From IMG/VR virus record IMGVR_UViG_3300042523_000382, positions 1 through 51,743 of that record: DNA of 51,743 nt; one strand, written 5' to 3'. Origin of the DNA: a virus. The notes below the pieces were generated by a model, which worked only from the letters and a program-made list of their open reading frames with translations, had not been told where the DNA came from and did no database searches. A program made the translations under genes and the position numbers. Each line of letters begins with the position of its first letter. The stretch's first letter is position 1. Shown in pieces: positions 1-7,278 of this stretch.

Positions 1-987
1 TCGGCTCCAGTAGTCGTCGCACAGAAGCCCATCGTTGACCCGATGGATGTCCGTCTTGACCCGTACCGCCCATCATGGGACTTGCTCAAGAAGTATGTCT
101 CACGCAAGTTGTTCGGTTCAATCAAGGACACCGACCTGTTGCTCCACTACTGGCGCACCCGTGACAACAATGGTTACTCAGCCAATGTCCTCTTTGAGGG
201 CGACACACAGGCTGGCAAGACCATGTTCGTTCAGGTGCTCGCCTGCCTCGTGTCCAAGGAACTGGGCTTCCCCAAGCCCCTCCCAGTGTTCACCCTCAGC
301 GGTTCCGCTGGTGTCACCGACTACGACTTGTTCGGTCAGTCGGTCGCACACATCGGTGCCGATGGCGTGGAGCGCCTCGTGTTCCTCAACGGCATCATTG
401 AACTCGCCAGCAAGGTGCCATGCATCTTGTACCTTGACGAGATCAATATGATGCCCGAGCGAGTCACCTCAACGCTCCACCCAGTCGCTGACGACCGACG
501 CTCGTTCGTCAACCGTCAGAAGGCTGTGGAGTCCGAGGGTGAGTACCTCATGGCTCAGACCAAGATGAACACGGGTTGCTGGATTGTCGGCACCATGAAC
601 CCTGCTGGGTACCGTGGTACATCGCCTCTCAACGAGGCATTCGCCAACCGCTTCACCAAGCGCATCCCATGGGGATACGACCGTGATGTTGAGACCAAGT
701 TGCTCGGCTCGCCCAGCATGGTCTTGCTTGCGGAATCGCTCCGTGAGGCTCGTCGCCTCGGCTCAATCCAAACACCAGTCGGCACCAAGTTGCTGGTGGA
801 TGCCAAGAAAGATATTGACGCTCTTGGCGTTGAGATTGGGTTGGCAGTGTTCGCCTCGTTCTTCAACGAGCGTGAGCGCCCCAAGGTGGAAGCCATCATC
901 AATGACAAGTCCATCCGCACCTTCTTGATTGAAGAGCAGGCTGGCAGAACTCCTCAGATAGTCGTCGGAGACGACGAACCGTTCTGA
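1..987 (+). CDS. MoxR-type AAA+ ATPase, 5'-truncated
   Basis: The frame is open to base 1, so the N-terminus lies outside the window; the first ATG inside is at 43. Counting from that ATG, Walker A is GDTQAGKT (residues 53-60), Walker B is LDEIN (131-135), and a sensor-like segment GTMNPAGYRGTSPLNEAF follows with an arginine in NRF. This is the arrangement of MoxR/CbbQ/gas-vesicle-type AAA+ ATPases, which remodel protein complexes and often work with a VWA-domain partner. No VWA gene is visible downstream; it could lie upstream. A terminator follows at 999-1032. Family is confident; substrate is unknown. Confidence 0.8.
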   Translation, partial: SAPVVVAQKPIVDPMDVRLDPYRPSWDLLKKYVSRKLFGSIKDTDLLLHYWRTRDNNGYSANVLFEGDTQAGKTMFVQVLACLVSKELGFPKPLPVFTLSGSAGVTDYDLFGQSVAHIGADGVERLVFLNGIIELASKVPCILYLDEINMMPERVTSTLHPVADDRRSFVNRQKAVESEGEYLMAQTKMNTGCWIVGTMNPAGYRGTSPLNEAFANRFTKRIPWGYDRDVETKLLGSPSMVLLAESLREARRLGSIQTPVGTKLLVDAKKDIDALGVEIGLAVFASFFNERERPKVEAIINDKSIRTFLIEEQAGRTPQIVVGDDEPF

Positions 988-998
988 GTAAGCAATGT

Positions 999-1032
999 CC
1001 TCGCTGGCTGGTACCCCCACCAGTCAGCGAGG
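999..1032 (+). terminator. Intrinsic terminator after the AAA+ ATPase
   Basis: The 14-nt arms 999-1012 and 1019-1032 pair along their whole length with a single G-U wobble, leaving a six-base loop. CTTTATC follows. The hairpin starts 12 bases after the stop codon of the ATPase gene. Confidence 0.7.
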
Positions 1033-1064
1033 CTTTATCAACCACAACAACCAAAGGAAAAACC

Positions 1065-1553
1065 ATGAATCTATTCAAGAGAGTTGCGCTGGCGAATGCC
1101 GTTGTAGCGGAACACAATGCAGGAAAAGTACGGGCGGTGATTGCTTCCGAATACGGAATTAGCGAGAACCAAGTCCAGTATTTACTGAAGCATGCTCGTG
1201 AGGCTGGCTTATTTGTTCGCCCCGTCAAGCGTGGTCGTAAGTCAAGCGCACAGACAACCATGCGCCGTGCCGAGATTGCCAACCGCTACCGCTCAGGTGA
1301 GTCAGGCCCGAGTATCGCTCGCTCCCTCGGAGTGACCGTAGAAACCGTCTACACGAGCCTCCGCACCGTTGGTGTGGAACGACGCAAGCGAGCCAACACG
1401 GAGCGCAACAACTCCATTGTGGTGCGCTACCAGTCGGGTGAGTCGGGCGTCAAGATTGCCAAAGACTTGGCAGTTACGCCCAAGGTCGTGTACGACACGC
1501 TCCACCGTGCTGGAGTTGTTATCCGTAAGAAAGAAGTTCTAACCAACGCCTAA
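1065..1553 (+). CDS. Triple helix-turn-helix DNA-binding protein
   Basis: The 162-aa protein is built of three tandem helix-turn-helix units of the Hin/homeodomain-like kind. The first is around residues 17-45 (AVIASEYGISENQVQYLLK). The second is around 75-110 (RYRSGESGPSIARSLGV) and the third around 120-155 (RYQSGESGVKIAKDLAV); these two are clearly repeats of each other. Basic linkers (RPVKRGRK, ERRKR) separate the units. AAAGGAAA precedes the ATG. It is flanked by terminators, so it is probably a single-gene unit. Expected role is sequence-specific DNA binding as a regulator; there is no recombinase catalytic domain. Confidence 0.7.
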   Translation: MNLFKRVALANAVVAEHNAGKVRAVIASEYGISENQVQYLLKHAREAGLFVRPVKRGRKSSAQTTMRRAEIANRYRSGESGPSIARSLGVTVETVYTSLRTVGVERRKRANTERNNSIVVRYQSGESGVKIAKDLAVTPKVVYDTLHRAGVVIRKKEVLTNA

Positions 1554-1560
1554 GACTTAG

Positions 1561-1589
1561 ACGGAGTGTCCCACCGTGGGACACTCCGT
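1561..1589 (+). terminator. 13-bp perfect hairpin; shares a 17-mer with 6220-6236
   Basis: Arms 1561-1573 and 1577-1589 are perfectly complementary with a CCG loop. It starts 7 bases after the stop of the helix-turn-helix gene. The T-tract is poor (TTGTTGG). The central TGTCCCACCGTGGGACA recurs on the minus strand at 6220-6236, so the element may be an operator or RNA-binding site rather than a plain terminator. Confidence 0.6.
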
Positions 1590-1630
1590 TTGTTGGCGAT
1601 AGTGACACATCAAACCACAAGGAGAACCAC

Positions 1631-1939
1631 ATGACCATTGAGACGGGCATAGACCCGATTGCTGTTTTTGACGAGGCTGTCAAGTTACGACATCTCGCTG
1701 GGGCGCTGTACTGCGTAGCACTACATGCCCCATGCACCTGTGAAGGTGAACTCTGCCATGACCCGAATTGCGACGAATGTACAACTGCTGTAAGTAATAA
1801 CCAAGTATGCCCACGATGCATCAGCATGAGTAGGTACGAGGAATGGGTGGGCATTGAGACCCTCCCAGTCGTACACCCTCATGGGATATGGATTGGGTAC
1901 AAGCCCGTAGAACCACACACCGAAGAGGAGACACAATGA
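1631..1939 (+). CDS. Small cysteine-rich protein
   Basis: I do not recognise this 102-aa protein. Cysteines cluster in the middle (CTCEGELC, CDEC, CPRC), suggesting one or two zinc sites. AAGGAGAA precedes the ATG. It is the first gene of a coupled series: its stop overlaps the next start as ATGA at 1936. The C-terminal tail is acidic and probably unstructured. Function unknown. Confidence 0.65.
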   Translation: MTIETGIDPIAVFDEAVKLRHLAGALYCVALHAPCTCEGELCHDPNCDECTTAVSNNQVCPRCISMSRYEEWVGIETLPVVHPHGIWIGYKPVEPHTEEETQ

Positions 1940-2280
1940 CCGTTAGTACCACTTTTGACCCCTGTATTTACTGTGGAGAACCCACTGCATTTGGCGCTGT
2001 CTTTAGGGATGGCTCTCCTGTCGGAAAGTTCATCAACCGAATCCCTGCTACCCGTTGGGATGAAGAAACAGACGAACACTTAGATGGGTTCGCTTGCGGT
2101 GAATGTGCTGGCTTTGAATGCGACGAATGCGAAGAGCCAATTTACATTGACTGCGAAACTCGCGTGGAGTTTGAAGACGAAGATGGCAAGTGCCATTACG
2201 GCAACTACCACACCGATTGTTACAACGAATCAAAACACGGCAAAGCCAATTACGGCGAGAACATTGAGGAGACAGTATGA
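1936..2280 (+). CDS. Zinc-binding-like small acidic protein
   Basis: The start at 1936 overlaps the upstream stop (ATGA); an in-frame ATG at 1888 would need a long overlap. The 114-aa product has CIYCGE near the N-terminus and a dense cluster CGECAGFECDECEEPIYIDC in the middle, which reads as paired zinc knuckles, followed by a histidine and tyrosine-rich acidic tail. Not recognised as a named family. Coupled on both sides, so it belongs to the same early operon. Confidence 0.65.
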   Translation: MTVSTTFDPCIYCGEPTAFGAVFRDGSPVGKFINRIPATRWDEETDEHLDGFACGECAGFECDECEEPIYIDCETRVEFEDEDGKCHYGNYHTDCYNESKHGKANYGENIEETV

Positions 2281-2684
2281 ACAACGAAGGAACCAAAGCC
2301 AGCGACTGGTATCTGTATCCCGATACCGACCTGTTTGACCTTGAGAACACCTGCCAGTTTTTCAGGTACTGGCAAGCGATCAAGGGCGAACACATTGCTC
2401 ACTACATCAAGCACAAGGAACTTATTCCGCAGTACGCATTGATTGAACGATTGTGCCGTGAGTTCCCTAAGTACACCGCAGACCAAATGGAAGAGTTGTT
2501 CTGCAAGGGTTACGACACCGTGTACGCCGATGAGATTGCCCATGACATTGCCAATGATCACGAAATAAAAAACGACGAAGAGTTGAACGAATTGACCGAG
2601 AGTCTCTTTGAGTACATCAAGTCACGCATTGAACAAGATCGCCATGAGAGGGCGGTACTAAAAGCACTGGAGGAAGAATTATGA
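2277..2684 (+). CDS. Hypothetical acidic protein
   Basis: 135 aa, mostly charged helix, with no domain I recognise. The start codon overlaps the preceding stop (ATGA) and the stop overlaps the next start at 2681. The second half is rich in Asp/Glu (DHEIKNDEELNELTESLFEY), suggesting a helical protein-binding region. Its coupled position supports that it is real. Confidence 0.6.
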   Translation: MNNEGTKASDWYLYPDTDLFDLENTCQFFRYWQAIKGEHIAHYIKHKELIPQYALIERLCREFPKYTADQMEELFCKGYDTVYADEIAHDIANDHEIKNDEELNELTESLFEYIKSRIEQDRHERAVLKALEEEL

Positions 2685-2944
2685 GCGAGCAACAGGCTTA
2701 CACGGGGAACTTAGGGGTTACTCTTACCGTTCCTGAGGGGTTATATTTCCCCAACCAACATCCTGACCACACGAACACACCTGATTCGGTGTGGGGCGAA
2801 GTCGCCCGAGTAGTTAGGGAATACCTTGAGGGCATTGGAGCCGAGGTCAATGGAGTCTTCCATTATGCGACCCCGTACAAACATCCATACACCCCCCAAG
2901 TACGGTCAAATTACATCATCAACCAAGACATCACACATCACTGA
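2681..2944 (+). CDS. Hypothetical small protein
   Basis: 87 aa, unrecognised. Starts on an ATGA overlap with the previous stop, with AGGAAGAATT just upstream as ribosome site. The centre (SVWGEVARVVREYLEGIGAEV) is a likely amphipathic helix. No cysteines, no membrane segment. Support comes only from position and coupling. Confidence 0.55.
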   Translation: MSEQQAYTGNLGVTLTVPEGLYFPNQHPDHTNTPDSVWGEVARVVREYLEGIGAEVNGVFHYATPYKHPYTPQVRSNYIINQDITHH

Positions 2945-2953
2945 GGAGTGAAC

Positions 2954-3310
2954 ATGAACAAGACAGAAAAAACCCTAGTAGCCGAGTACATCAAACTGCA
3001 CAACGAATGCAAGAAGGCTGAGATTCGCCTGAAGGAGATTGAGAAGTCTCTCAAGCAAGCCATTGACGAGGGCGACGAAGTCGTCGTGGATGGTTACGCC
3101 CTGAAGCACATCGCTCAGGATCGTCGCTCGTTTGATGCCATTGCCCTCAAGGACTTGATCTCGCCATCGCTGTTCAAGAAGATCACCGAGGTCAGTGTCA
3201 AGGCAAGCGCCGTAGATAGCGCCATTGAACTTGGTGCTGTTGACGCCGAGGTCATTGACGCAGTCACCGAGTTCAAGCACTCGTCTTACTTGAAAGTGTT
3301 GGTGAAGTAA
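2954..3310 (+). CDS. Coiled-coil phage protein, Gp157-like layout
   Basis: The ATG at 2954 is five bases after AGGAG and is preferred over the in-frame GTG at 2948. The 118-aa product has an N-terminal coiled coil of about 35 residues (EIRLKEIEKSLKQAI), then a small beta unit around DGYALKHIAQDRRSFD and a helical tail. A similar layout, coiled coil followed by a strand pair with paired Arg residues, occurs in the protein at 23212-23646. This recalls small phage proteins of the Gp157 type, but I see no diagnostic motif. Stop and next start overlap as TAATG. Confidence 0.55.
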   Translation: MNKTEKTLVAEYIKLHNECKKAEIRLKEIEKSLKQAIDEGDEVVVDGYALKHIAQDRRSFDAIALKDLISPSLFKKITEVSVKASAVDSAIELGAVDAEVIDAVTEFKHSSYLKVLVK

Positions 3311-3606
3311 TGGCTAACTTTAAGCCAGTCTTCAAGATCAGGGTGACACCAAGCAAGGACTTAGTTGTCCTTGAAGTGTCCGACCCTGACAATCCTGAGG
3401 ACTTCATCCCGCTGATCAAGGACGCCGTGGATGTGGCTTGCTACGAGATCATGGAGGTGTACAACGCCGAGGAAGGCGACACCCGATTCTTCCGTGACTG
3501 GGAGCATGCTAAGGCGTACTACGGCAATGAGCAGTGGCTCGGGGATGATGAGTTAGGTATCAGCCTTGACGACTTTGAGTGGGATGACGAAGATGACTTT
3601 TTATAA
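3310..3606 (+). CDS. Acidic hypothetical protein
   Basis: 98 aa starting on a TAATG overlap. The N-terminus is basic (NFKPVFKIRVTPSKD); the C-terminus is strongly acidic (DDFEWDDEDDF). The N-terminal part looks like a compact alpha/beta fold. Function not recognised. Its last 14 bases overlap the start of the next gene. Confidence 0.55.
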   Translation: MANFKPVFKIRVTPSKDLVVLEVSDPDNPEDFIPLIKDAVDVACYEIMEVYNAEEGDTRFFRDWEHAKAYYGNEQWLGDDELGISLDDFEWDDEDDFL

Positions 3607-4006
3607 GGATAAGAGTAACTATCCTGAACCCCAAATCCCAAAACAATCACCGTACGCAAAGCCGGAAGATAATTACAACGGTGACTACGAACGGTGGAGT
3701 CCAAAAGGTAAGCCTAAGCATAAGAAACCCTCAGAAAACATAAAACAAGATCAACGAAACATTTCCAACGAGCCATACCCTATTGAGCCACATCTCACCG
3801 AGGACGAGCGTCTCAAAGTCAAGGCTATGAAAGAGGAGTCTCGTCGTAAGTTAGTGGAACTCACCAGTCAACGAAAAAAGTTGAAGGAATTAAAAGAGTT
3901 AGAAGAGTTAGAAGCAATACAGTCATGCATGTGGTGCGGTGAAGTAATGCCAAGCGAAGAAGAGTTAGAGAAGCACGAACAACAACACTTTGAGGAAGGT
4001 AACTAA
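3593..4006 (+). CDS. C2H2 zinc-finger protein with basic helix
   Basis: The most likely start is the ATG at 3593 inside the end of the previous gene; an ATG at 3584 is also possible. The product is about 137 aa. A proline and lysine-rich N-terminal half leads into a charged helix (LKELKELEELEAI) and a single classical finger at the C-terminus: CMWCGEVMPSEEELEKHEQQH, with Cys-X2-Cys and His-X3-His spacing. It probably binds nucleic acid or protein through that finger. Stop overlaps the next ATG as TAATG. Confidence 0.6.
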   Translation: MTFYKDKSNYPEPQIPKQSPYAKPEDNYNGDYERWSPKGKPKHKKPSENIKQDQRNISNEPYPIEPHLTEDERLKVKAMKEESRRKLVELTSQRKKLKELKELEELEAIQSCMWCGEVMPSEEELEKHEQQHFEEGN

Positions 4007-4428
4007 TGCAAACATTCATTCCATACGGTGACAACTTCACCGCTAATGCCAAGGTTCTAGACCGACAGCGCCTCGGTAAACAGCGCGTAGAAGGTCTTCA
4101 GATTCTGAACACCCTGACTGGCGTCAGCACTGGCTGGCGTAATCACCCTGCCGTCAAGGCTTGGGTTGGTCACGAGGAGTTGCTTGCCCACTATGTGTTC
4201 GCCATGTGCGACGAATGGACTGGGCGCGGTTACAAGGACACCTGCCGTGACAAGGTGCAGTCGTTGTTTACGACCATTCAAGACCTCGCTGACCTGCCTC
4301 GCTTTGGCTGGCTCGTTGACCCCGAGGTTGCTAACTCACACCGAGCCAATCTTGTCCGTAAGTTGCCTGCTCACTACGGAGTGATTTGGACAGGCGTTGA
4401 CATATCAACCCCATACAAGTGGTCGTAA
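4006..4428 (+). CDS. Pyrimidine-dimer DNA glycosylase-like (MSMEG_6728 family)
   Basis: The 140-aa protein matches the actinobacterial family I remember as MSMEG_6728, related to T4 endonuclease V-type glycosylases. Features are VLDRQRLGKQRVEGLQIL near the N-terminus, GWRNHPAVKAW, EWTGRGYKDT, SHRANLVRK and a terminal PYKW. T4 endonuclease V excises pyrimidine dimers through an N-terminal amine; here residue 2 is Gln rather than Thr, so the same catalysis cannot be assumed. A role in UV-damage repair would suit a phage of sunlit water. It is the next-to-last gene of the plus-strand operon. Confidence 0.6.
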   Translation: MQTFIPYGDNFTANAKVLDRQRLGKQRVEGLQILNTLTGVSTGWRNHPAVKAWVGHEELLAHYVFAMCDEWTGRGYKDTCRDKVQSLFTTIQDLADLPRFGWLVDPEVANSHRANLVRKLPAHYGVIWTGVDISTPYKWS

Positions 4429-4437
4429 GGAGCCGAC

Positions 4438-4623
4438 ATGACCGATCAAGGAGCAATGCGCGTTGCTTACCTCAACGCTCTACACCAAGGATTAGCCACC
4501 GCTGAAGAAGACCTACGGGCTTTGCTAGGTGTCGCCCGTGTTCTCTTAGAGCGAGGCGACTTATCCACAGAGGATTACGACGAGTTGGCGGCGAGGATCA
4601 CCGCTTGCGAATCCCTTGGCTAG
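4438..4623 (+). CDS. Small helical protein
   Basis: 61 aa, almost wholly alpha-helical (two helices, residues 8-38 and 42-58), acidic, with no cysteine cluster. AAGGAG precedes the ATG. It closes the plus-strand operon just before the terminator at 4640. Unrecognised; could be a small dimeric regulator or inhibitor. Confidence 0.55.
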   Translation: MTDQGAMRVAYLNALHQGLATAEEDLRALLGVARVLLERGDLSTEDYDELAARITACESLG

Positions 4624-4639
4624 TTTCTTATATAAAAGT

Positions 4640-4690
4640 AACCCCCCTCCCGTGACCCTTGTGGGTTGCGAGAGGGGGGTTCTTTTTTTT
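4640..4690. terminator. Strong, probably bidirectional terminator
   Basis: AACCCCCCTC (4640-4649) pairs with GAGGGGGGTT (4672-4681), with a smaller inner stem. CTTTTTTTT follows on the plus strand; on the minus strand the stem is followed by TACTTTTATA. It lies between the convergent ends of the plus operon (4623) and the minus WhiB gene (4706), so it may serve both. Confidence 0.9.
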
Positions 4691-4705
4691 GTTTACGGCT
4701 TAAAC

Positions 4706-5125
4706 CTATTTGTTTTGTCGTAGTCGTTCGCGGATAGTTTTCTCGCTGGTCTTGAAGATCACGGAAGCCTGAGCAATGGGATTCTCAGCCTTTAACTTTC
4801 TAAGGTCTCTTACGATCTGAGTAACAGTTAAATCCTTACTCGCTCTGCCCATGCCGACATCACGGCGGTTCCTTGGTGCGATTCCTCCCCACAGCCCGTA
4901 CTTGATGTGGTTGTTGAGGGCAAAATCTAAGCACTCAAGACGGACTGGACACTGGGCGCACATGACTCGTTGTGCCGAGTAGTTAGCCTTAGCACCGATT
5001 TCCTCCTGAAAGAAGGCGTCGGTGTTGGCGCCTCGGCATGAGGCTTGATCTTGCCATTTCAGTTCTGTGTAAGTCAGTGATGGTAGTTCTACATGTCGCT
5101 TGTTGGATGGTATTTTGGGTTGCAT
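4706..5125 (-). CDS. WhiB-family iron-sulfur regulator with C-terminal HTH
   Basis: 139 aa. The WhiB core has four cysteines in the classical pattern: a lone Cys in ASCRG, then CAQCPVRLEC, followed by the GLWGG turn. These bind a [4Fe-4S] cluster in actinobacterial WhiB proteins, which act on transcription with the principal sigma factor. Beyond about residue 95 there is an extra segment (VTQIVRDLRKL, then SVIFKTSEKTIRERL) that reads as a helix-turn-helix. Phage WhiB proteins are known to interfere with host WhiB regulation and superinfection. GGAAAG serves as ribosome site. It sits 2 bases downstream of the glycosyltransferase gene. Confidence 0.92.
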   Translation of the reverse strand: MQPKIPSNKRHVELPSLTYTELKWQDQASCRGANTDAFFQEEIGAKANYSAQRVMCAQCPVRLECLDFALNNHIKYGLWGGIAPRNRRDVGMGRASKDLTVTQIVRDLRKLKAENPIAQASVIFKTSEKTIRERLRQNK

Positions 5126-5127
5126 TA

Positions 5128-6207
5128 TTACTTTCCGTATTGGTCAAATATCTGCTGGTGGAGTTGCGCCCCGTATTGGATGTCACGAGCCTTTACGCCC
5201 TCGTAACAGGCTTCTCCTTCTTCTACTCGGGCATCATAAGAGCGTAACGCATTGATGTGCCGAATCCAATCTGAGGGGCGCTTTGCTGTGCGACCAATAC
5301 CCAGCGTGGACTTCAGGTGCGTGTATGAGTCAAGGTTCTGAGCAATGAACGGGATACCACAGGCGCTGTATTCAAGACCTTTGATGTCTGACTTGGCTCG
5401 GTTGAATGGGATGTTATTCAGGGGCACGATGCCAACATCAAAGTTCAATCCGCTTGGGTAGTTGATATGGTCGGTCAATGGGGTCGTTGAGACCTGATCG
5501 TCGTTGAGCCGTAATGCAGATGCCATGGTAGACATAGACGGGTGCGCTCCATGGTGGTGGAGAGTTATCTTGTCTGAGTTAACAAACGGGGTTATAACAC
5601 CAGCGAGAGTCTCTAGGTCTCGGCTTCGGTGTGCGGTACTTCCTGCCCAACCAAATGTCGGCTTAGATGACACGACATGTCGGTACTTGGGGAAGCGAGA
5701 CACATCAATGTAGTTGGGCACAAGGATGACTTTTGTACCCCGAGCGAGTTGCTTGATGCGGTCATAAAGGTACGGGGTGCTTACTGTAAGTAAGTCTGAG
5801 GCGCATAAGGTCGCTTTGTAATGATTGATATTAATTTCAGGACTGGTTTTAGGGTGTGTGGCGCGGAATGCTTGATTGGTTTCAGACAACCCCCAGTACC
5901 AGTCATCCACATCATTAATAATGATCTGACCCTGTTTTTGAGACATCTTGATACGGAGGTCAGCCCCCCTGTGCATGAGGCGTTGCATCCACACGGCATC
6001 CACATCGTGGACTGTTTCATCAGTGTCGCGTATCTGAAACGCCCCATGCTGGGGATCAAAAATTAGAGTACCGACATGGAAAGTGTGACCAGTAATGAGG
6101 GGTAGGTATTGACCCACCCGTGCCCATCCTGAGCCACCCCATCTTTCAATACCATCGTCTACTTGGTCGGGGTGAACCCAGTCACCTGACGCTACTCCAA
6201 TTTTCAT
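5128..6207 (-). CDS. Glycosyltransferase, GT-B fold (group 1-like)
   Basis: The ATG at 6207 has GAGGAG six bases upstream; an upstream in-frame ATG at 6237 would run through the palindrome at 6220. The 359-aa product starts MKIGVASGDW, contains NDVDDWYWGL, a mid-protein VILVPNYIDVSRFP and FGWAGS, and a C-terminal KGLEYSACGIPFIAQ. This matches the nucleotide-sugar-binding region of GT4-like enzymes, with the conserved Glu in KGLEYSACG. It probably glycosylates a virion or host-surface component, or modified DNA; the acceptor cannot be told. Neighbours are WhiB and a secreted lysozyme-like protein. Confidence 0.75.
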   Translation of the reverse strand: MKIGVASGDWVHPDQVDDGIERWGGSGWARVGQYLPLITGHTFHVGTLIFDPQHGAFQIRDTDETVHDVDAVWMQRLMHRGADLRIKMSQKQGQIIINDVDDWYWGLSETNQAFRATHPKTSPEININHYKATLCASDLLTVSTPYLYDRIKQLARGTKVILVPNYIDVSRFPKYRHVVSSKPTFGWAGSTAHRSRDLETLAGVITPFVNSDKITLHHHGAHPSMSTMASALRLNDDQVSTTPLTDHINYPSGLNFDVGIVPLNNIPFNRAKSDIKGLEYSACGIPFIAQNLDSYTHLKSTLGIGRTAKRPSDWIRHINALRSYDARVEEGEACYEGVKARDIQYGAQLHQQIFDQYGK

Positions 6208-6219
6208 TTTGTGCTCCTC

Positions 6220-6236
6220 TGTCCCACGGTGGGACA
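6220..6236 (-). promoter_or_regulatory. Palindromic 17-mer in the leader of the glycosyltransferase gene
   Basis: Read on the minus strand this is TGTCCCACCGTGGGACA, identical in orientation to the core of the hairpin at 1567-1583. It lies between the stop of the lysozyme-like gene (6245) and the ribosome site GAGGAG of the glycosyltransferase. It could be a terminator/attenuator hairpin or an operator. Confidence 0.55.
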
Positions 6237-6244
6237 ATCATAGA

Positions 6245-6781
6245 TTATTTACACGAGTATGTTTTGTACCACGGGTCAAATCCACACCCACGATTAGCCT
6301 CAAACCAAATATACATTTCCCATGCCCAAGCAAAGTTGTAGTACGGGTCGTTGACTACTTCCCAAGTGCCGTACTTGGCTTCAATCTCGTCAAGCCACAC
6401 CTGATTAAGTTGAAGAGGTCCTCGGTCATGACCATTCCAGTTGGGGTGTCCCTCAATGATGTTTAGACAACGGGATTCCCTATGAGCGATTGTGAGTATT
6501 TCAGGGAGTAGTTCTTGAGGCCAGCCAGCCTGTAGGGCAATGGGGGCGAGTTCCTCACACTTAGAACCGAGAGGAACCAAGGTGGTTGTGGTGGTTGTTG
6601 GGGCAACCGTAGTGGTTGGTGGAGTTGTAGTGGTTGGTGGTGTCGTTATCACCACCGTTACTGGCACAATCGGCGCCAGTGTGTCGGTGCTCTGCTCGGG
6701 AATCGCGCAGGCAGTGGTTACTGTCAACAGTGTGGTTACTGCAATACTTACTTTATGGATTACTTTATGGATTACTTTCAA
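6245..6781 (-). CDS. Secreted lysozyme/transglycosylase-like protein
   Basis: The TTG at 6781 is preferred: AAGGAGGG lies 8 bases upstream. The longer ATG at 6811 has no ribosome site and lies within a hairpin. The product is about 178 aa: a hydrophobic signal segment (VSIAVTTLLTVTTACA, possible lipid-anchor Cys), a Thr/Pro-rich linker of about 35 residues, then an SLT-type domain. That domain has the catalytic-type Glu in HRESRC, GPLQLN (for the family's GLFQIN) and a closing GCGFDPW. It is likely an exported muralytic enzyme. It lies outside the tail module, so it may be a host-envelope modifier rather than a virion lysin. Confidence 0.7.
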   Translation of the reverse strand: MKVIHKVIHKVSIAVTTLLTVTTACAIPEQSTDTLAPIVPVTVVITTPPTTTTPPTTTVAPTTTTTTLVPLGSKCEELAPIALQAGWPQELLPEILTIAHRESRCLNIIEGHPNWNGHDRGPLQLNQVWLDEIEAKYGTWEVVNDPYYNFAWAWEMYIWFEANRGCGFDPWYKTYSCK

Positions 6782-6801
6782 GGTTTTACCCTCCTTAATA
6801 A

Positions 6802-6835
6802 GAAGACACATCGGAAGGGGTAGTCATGTGTCTTC
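6802..6835 (-). promoter_or_regulatory. 10-bp hairpin directly upstream of the lysozyme-like ribosome site
   Basis: GAAGACACAT (6802-6811) and ATGTGTCTTC (6826-6835) are perfectly complementary with a 14-base loop. On the minus-strand RNA the hairpin ends a few bases before AAGGAGGG. It may act as an attenuator, an RNA stabiliser or a translational control element. Confidence 0.5.
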
Positions 6836-6843
6836 GTCGGAGA

Positions 6844-6861
6844 CGCAAGGTTTGCCTTGCG
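6844..6861 (-). other. Second intergenic hairpin (7-bp stem, 4-nt loop)
   Basis: CGCAAGG (6844-6850) pairs with CCTTGCG (6855-6861). It lies between the stop of the second WhiB gene (6874) and the hairpin at 6802-6835. There is no U-tract, so it is a weak terminator candidate at best. Confidence 0.4.
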
Positions 6862-6873
6862 CCTTCCCACGAT

Positions 6874-7278
6874 CTATTTCAAGTTGGGGAGCACCTTATA
6901 TTTGAGTTCATCAATTTGGGTTGCTTCACCAATTCTTGGATAGACCGAGAGATCAATGTTTGGCTGGTATGTGTTGTTTGCGCCAGTGCACTTGATACAT
7001 GCACACCCTTGACGATATCGGGTAATAGTCCCGTGTCCTCTCAAGGTCGTCTTGCGCCCGACATTCCTTTCTTGTGGAGTTAGTCCACCCCACATACCGA
7101 ATTTTTCCTCGTTATTATTACTATAGTCTAAACAACTTGCCCATACTGGACAACGATTACAGACCTCACGCGCAACGGCATAGTAGTCGTTGGGATTGGA
7201 TGCTTCTAGTGGTGGGAACCACGCATCGTTCGCCAGCCCACGGCATAGCGAATCGCTCATCCAATCAGTTAGTTCCAC
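6874..7278 (-). CDS. WhiB-family regulator with C-terminal CxCxxC extension
   Basis: 134 aa with a GTG start that follows the upstream stop directly; CGGGGGAA is the ribosome site. The WhiB core shows Cys in SLCRG, then CNRCPVWASC and the GMWGG turn. After the core comes RYRQGCACIKCTGANN, a separate Cys cluster often appended to phage and actinobacterial DNA-binding proteins and possibly a small zinc site. It is a second, divergent WhiB in one phage; the two copies resemble each other only in the cluster and turn. Confidence 0.9.
   Translation of the reverse strand: MELTDWMSDSLCRGLANDAWFPPLEASNPNDYYAVAREVCNRCPVWASCLDYSNNNEEKFGMWGGLTPQERNVGRKTTLRGHGTITRYRQGCACIKCTGANNTYQPNIDLSVYPRIGEATQIDELKYKVLPNLK

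Noticed and set aside
6782-6811. ATG start at 6811 for the lysozyme-like gene
   Set aside because: No ribosome site and located in a hairpin; TTG at 6781 has AAGGAGGG at ideal spacing.
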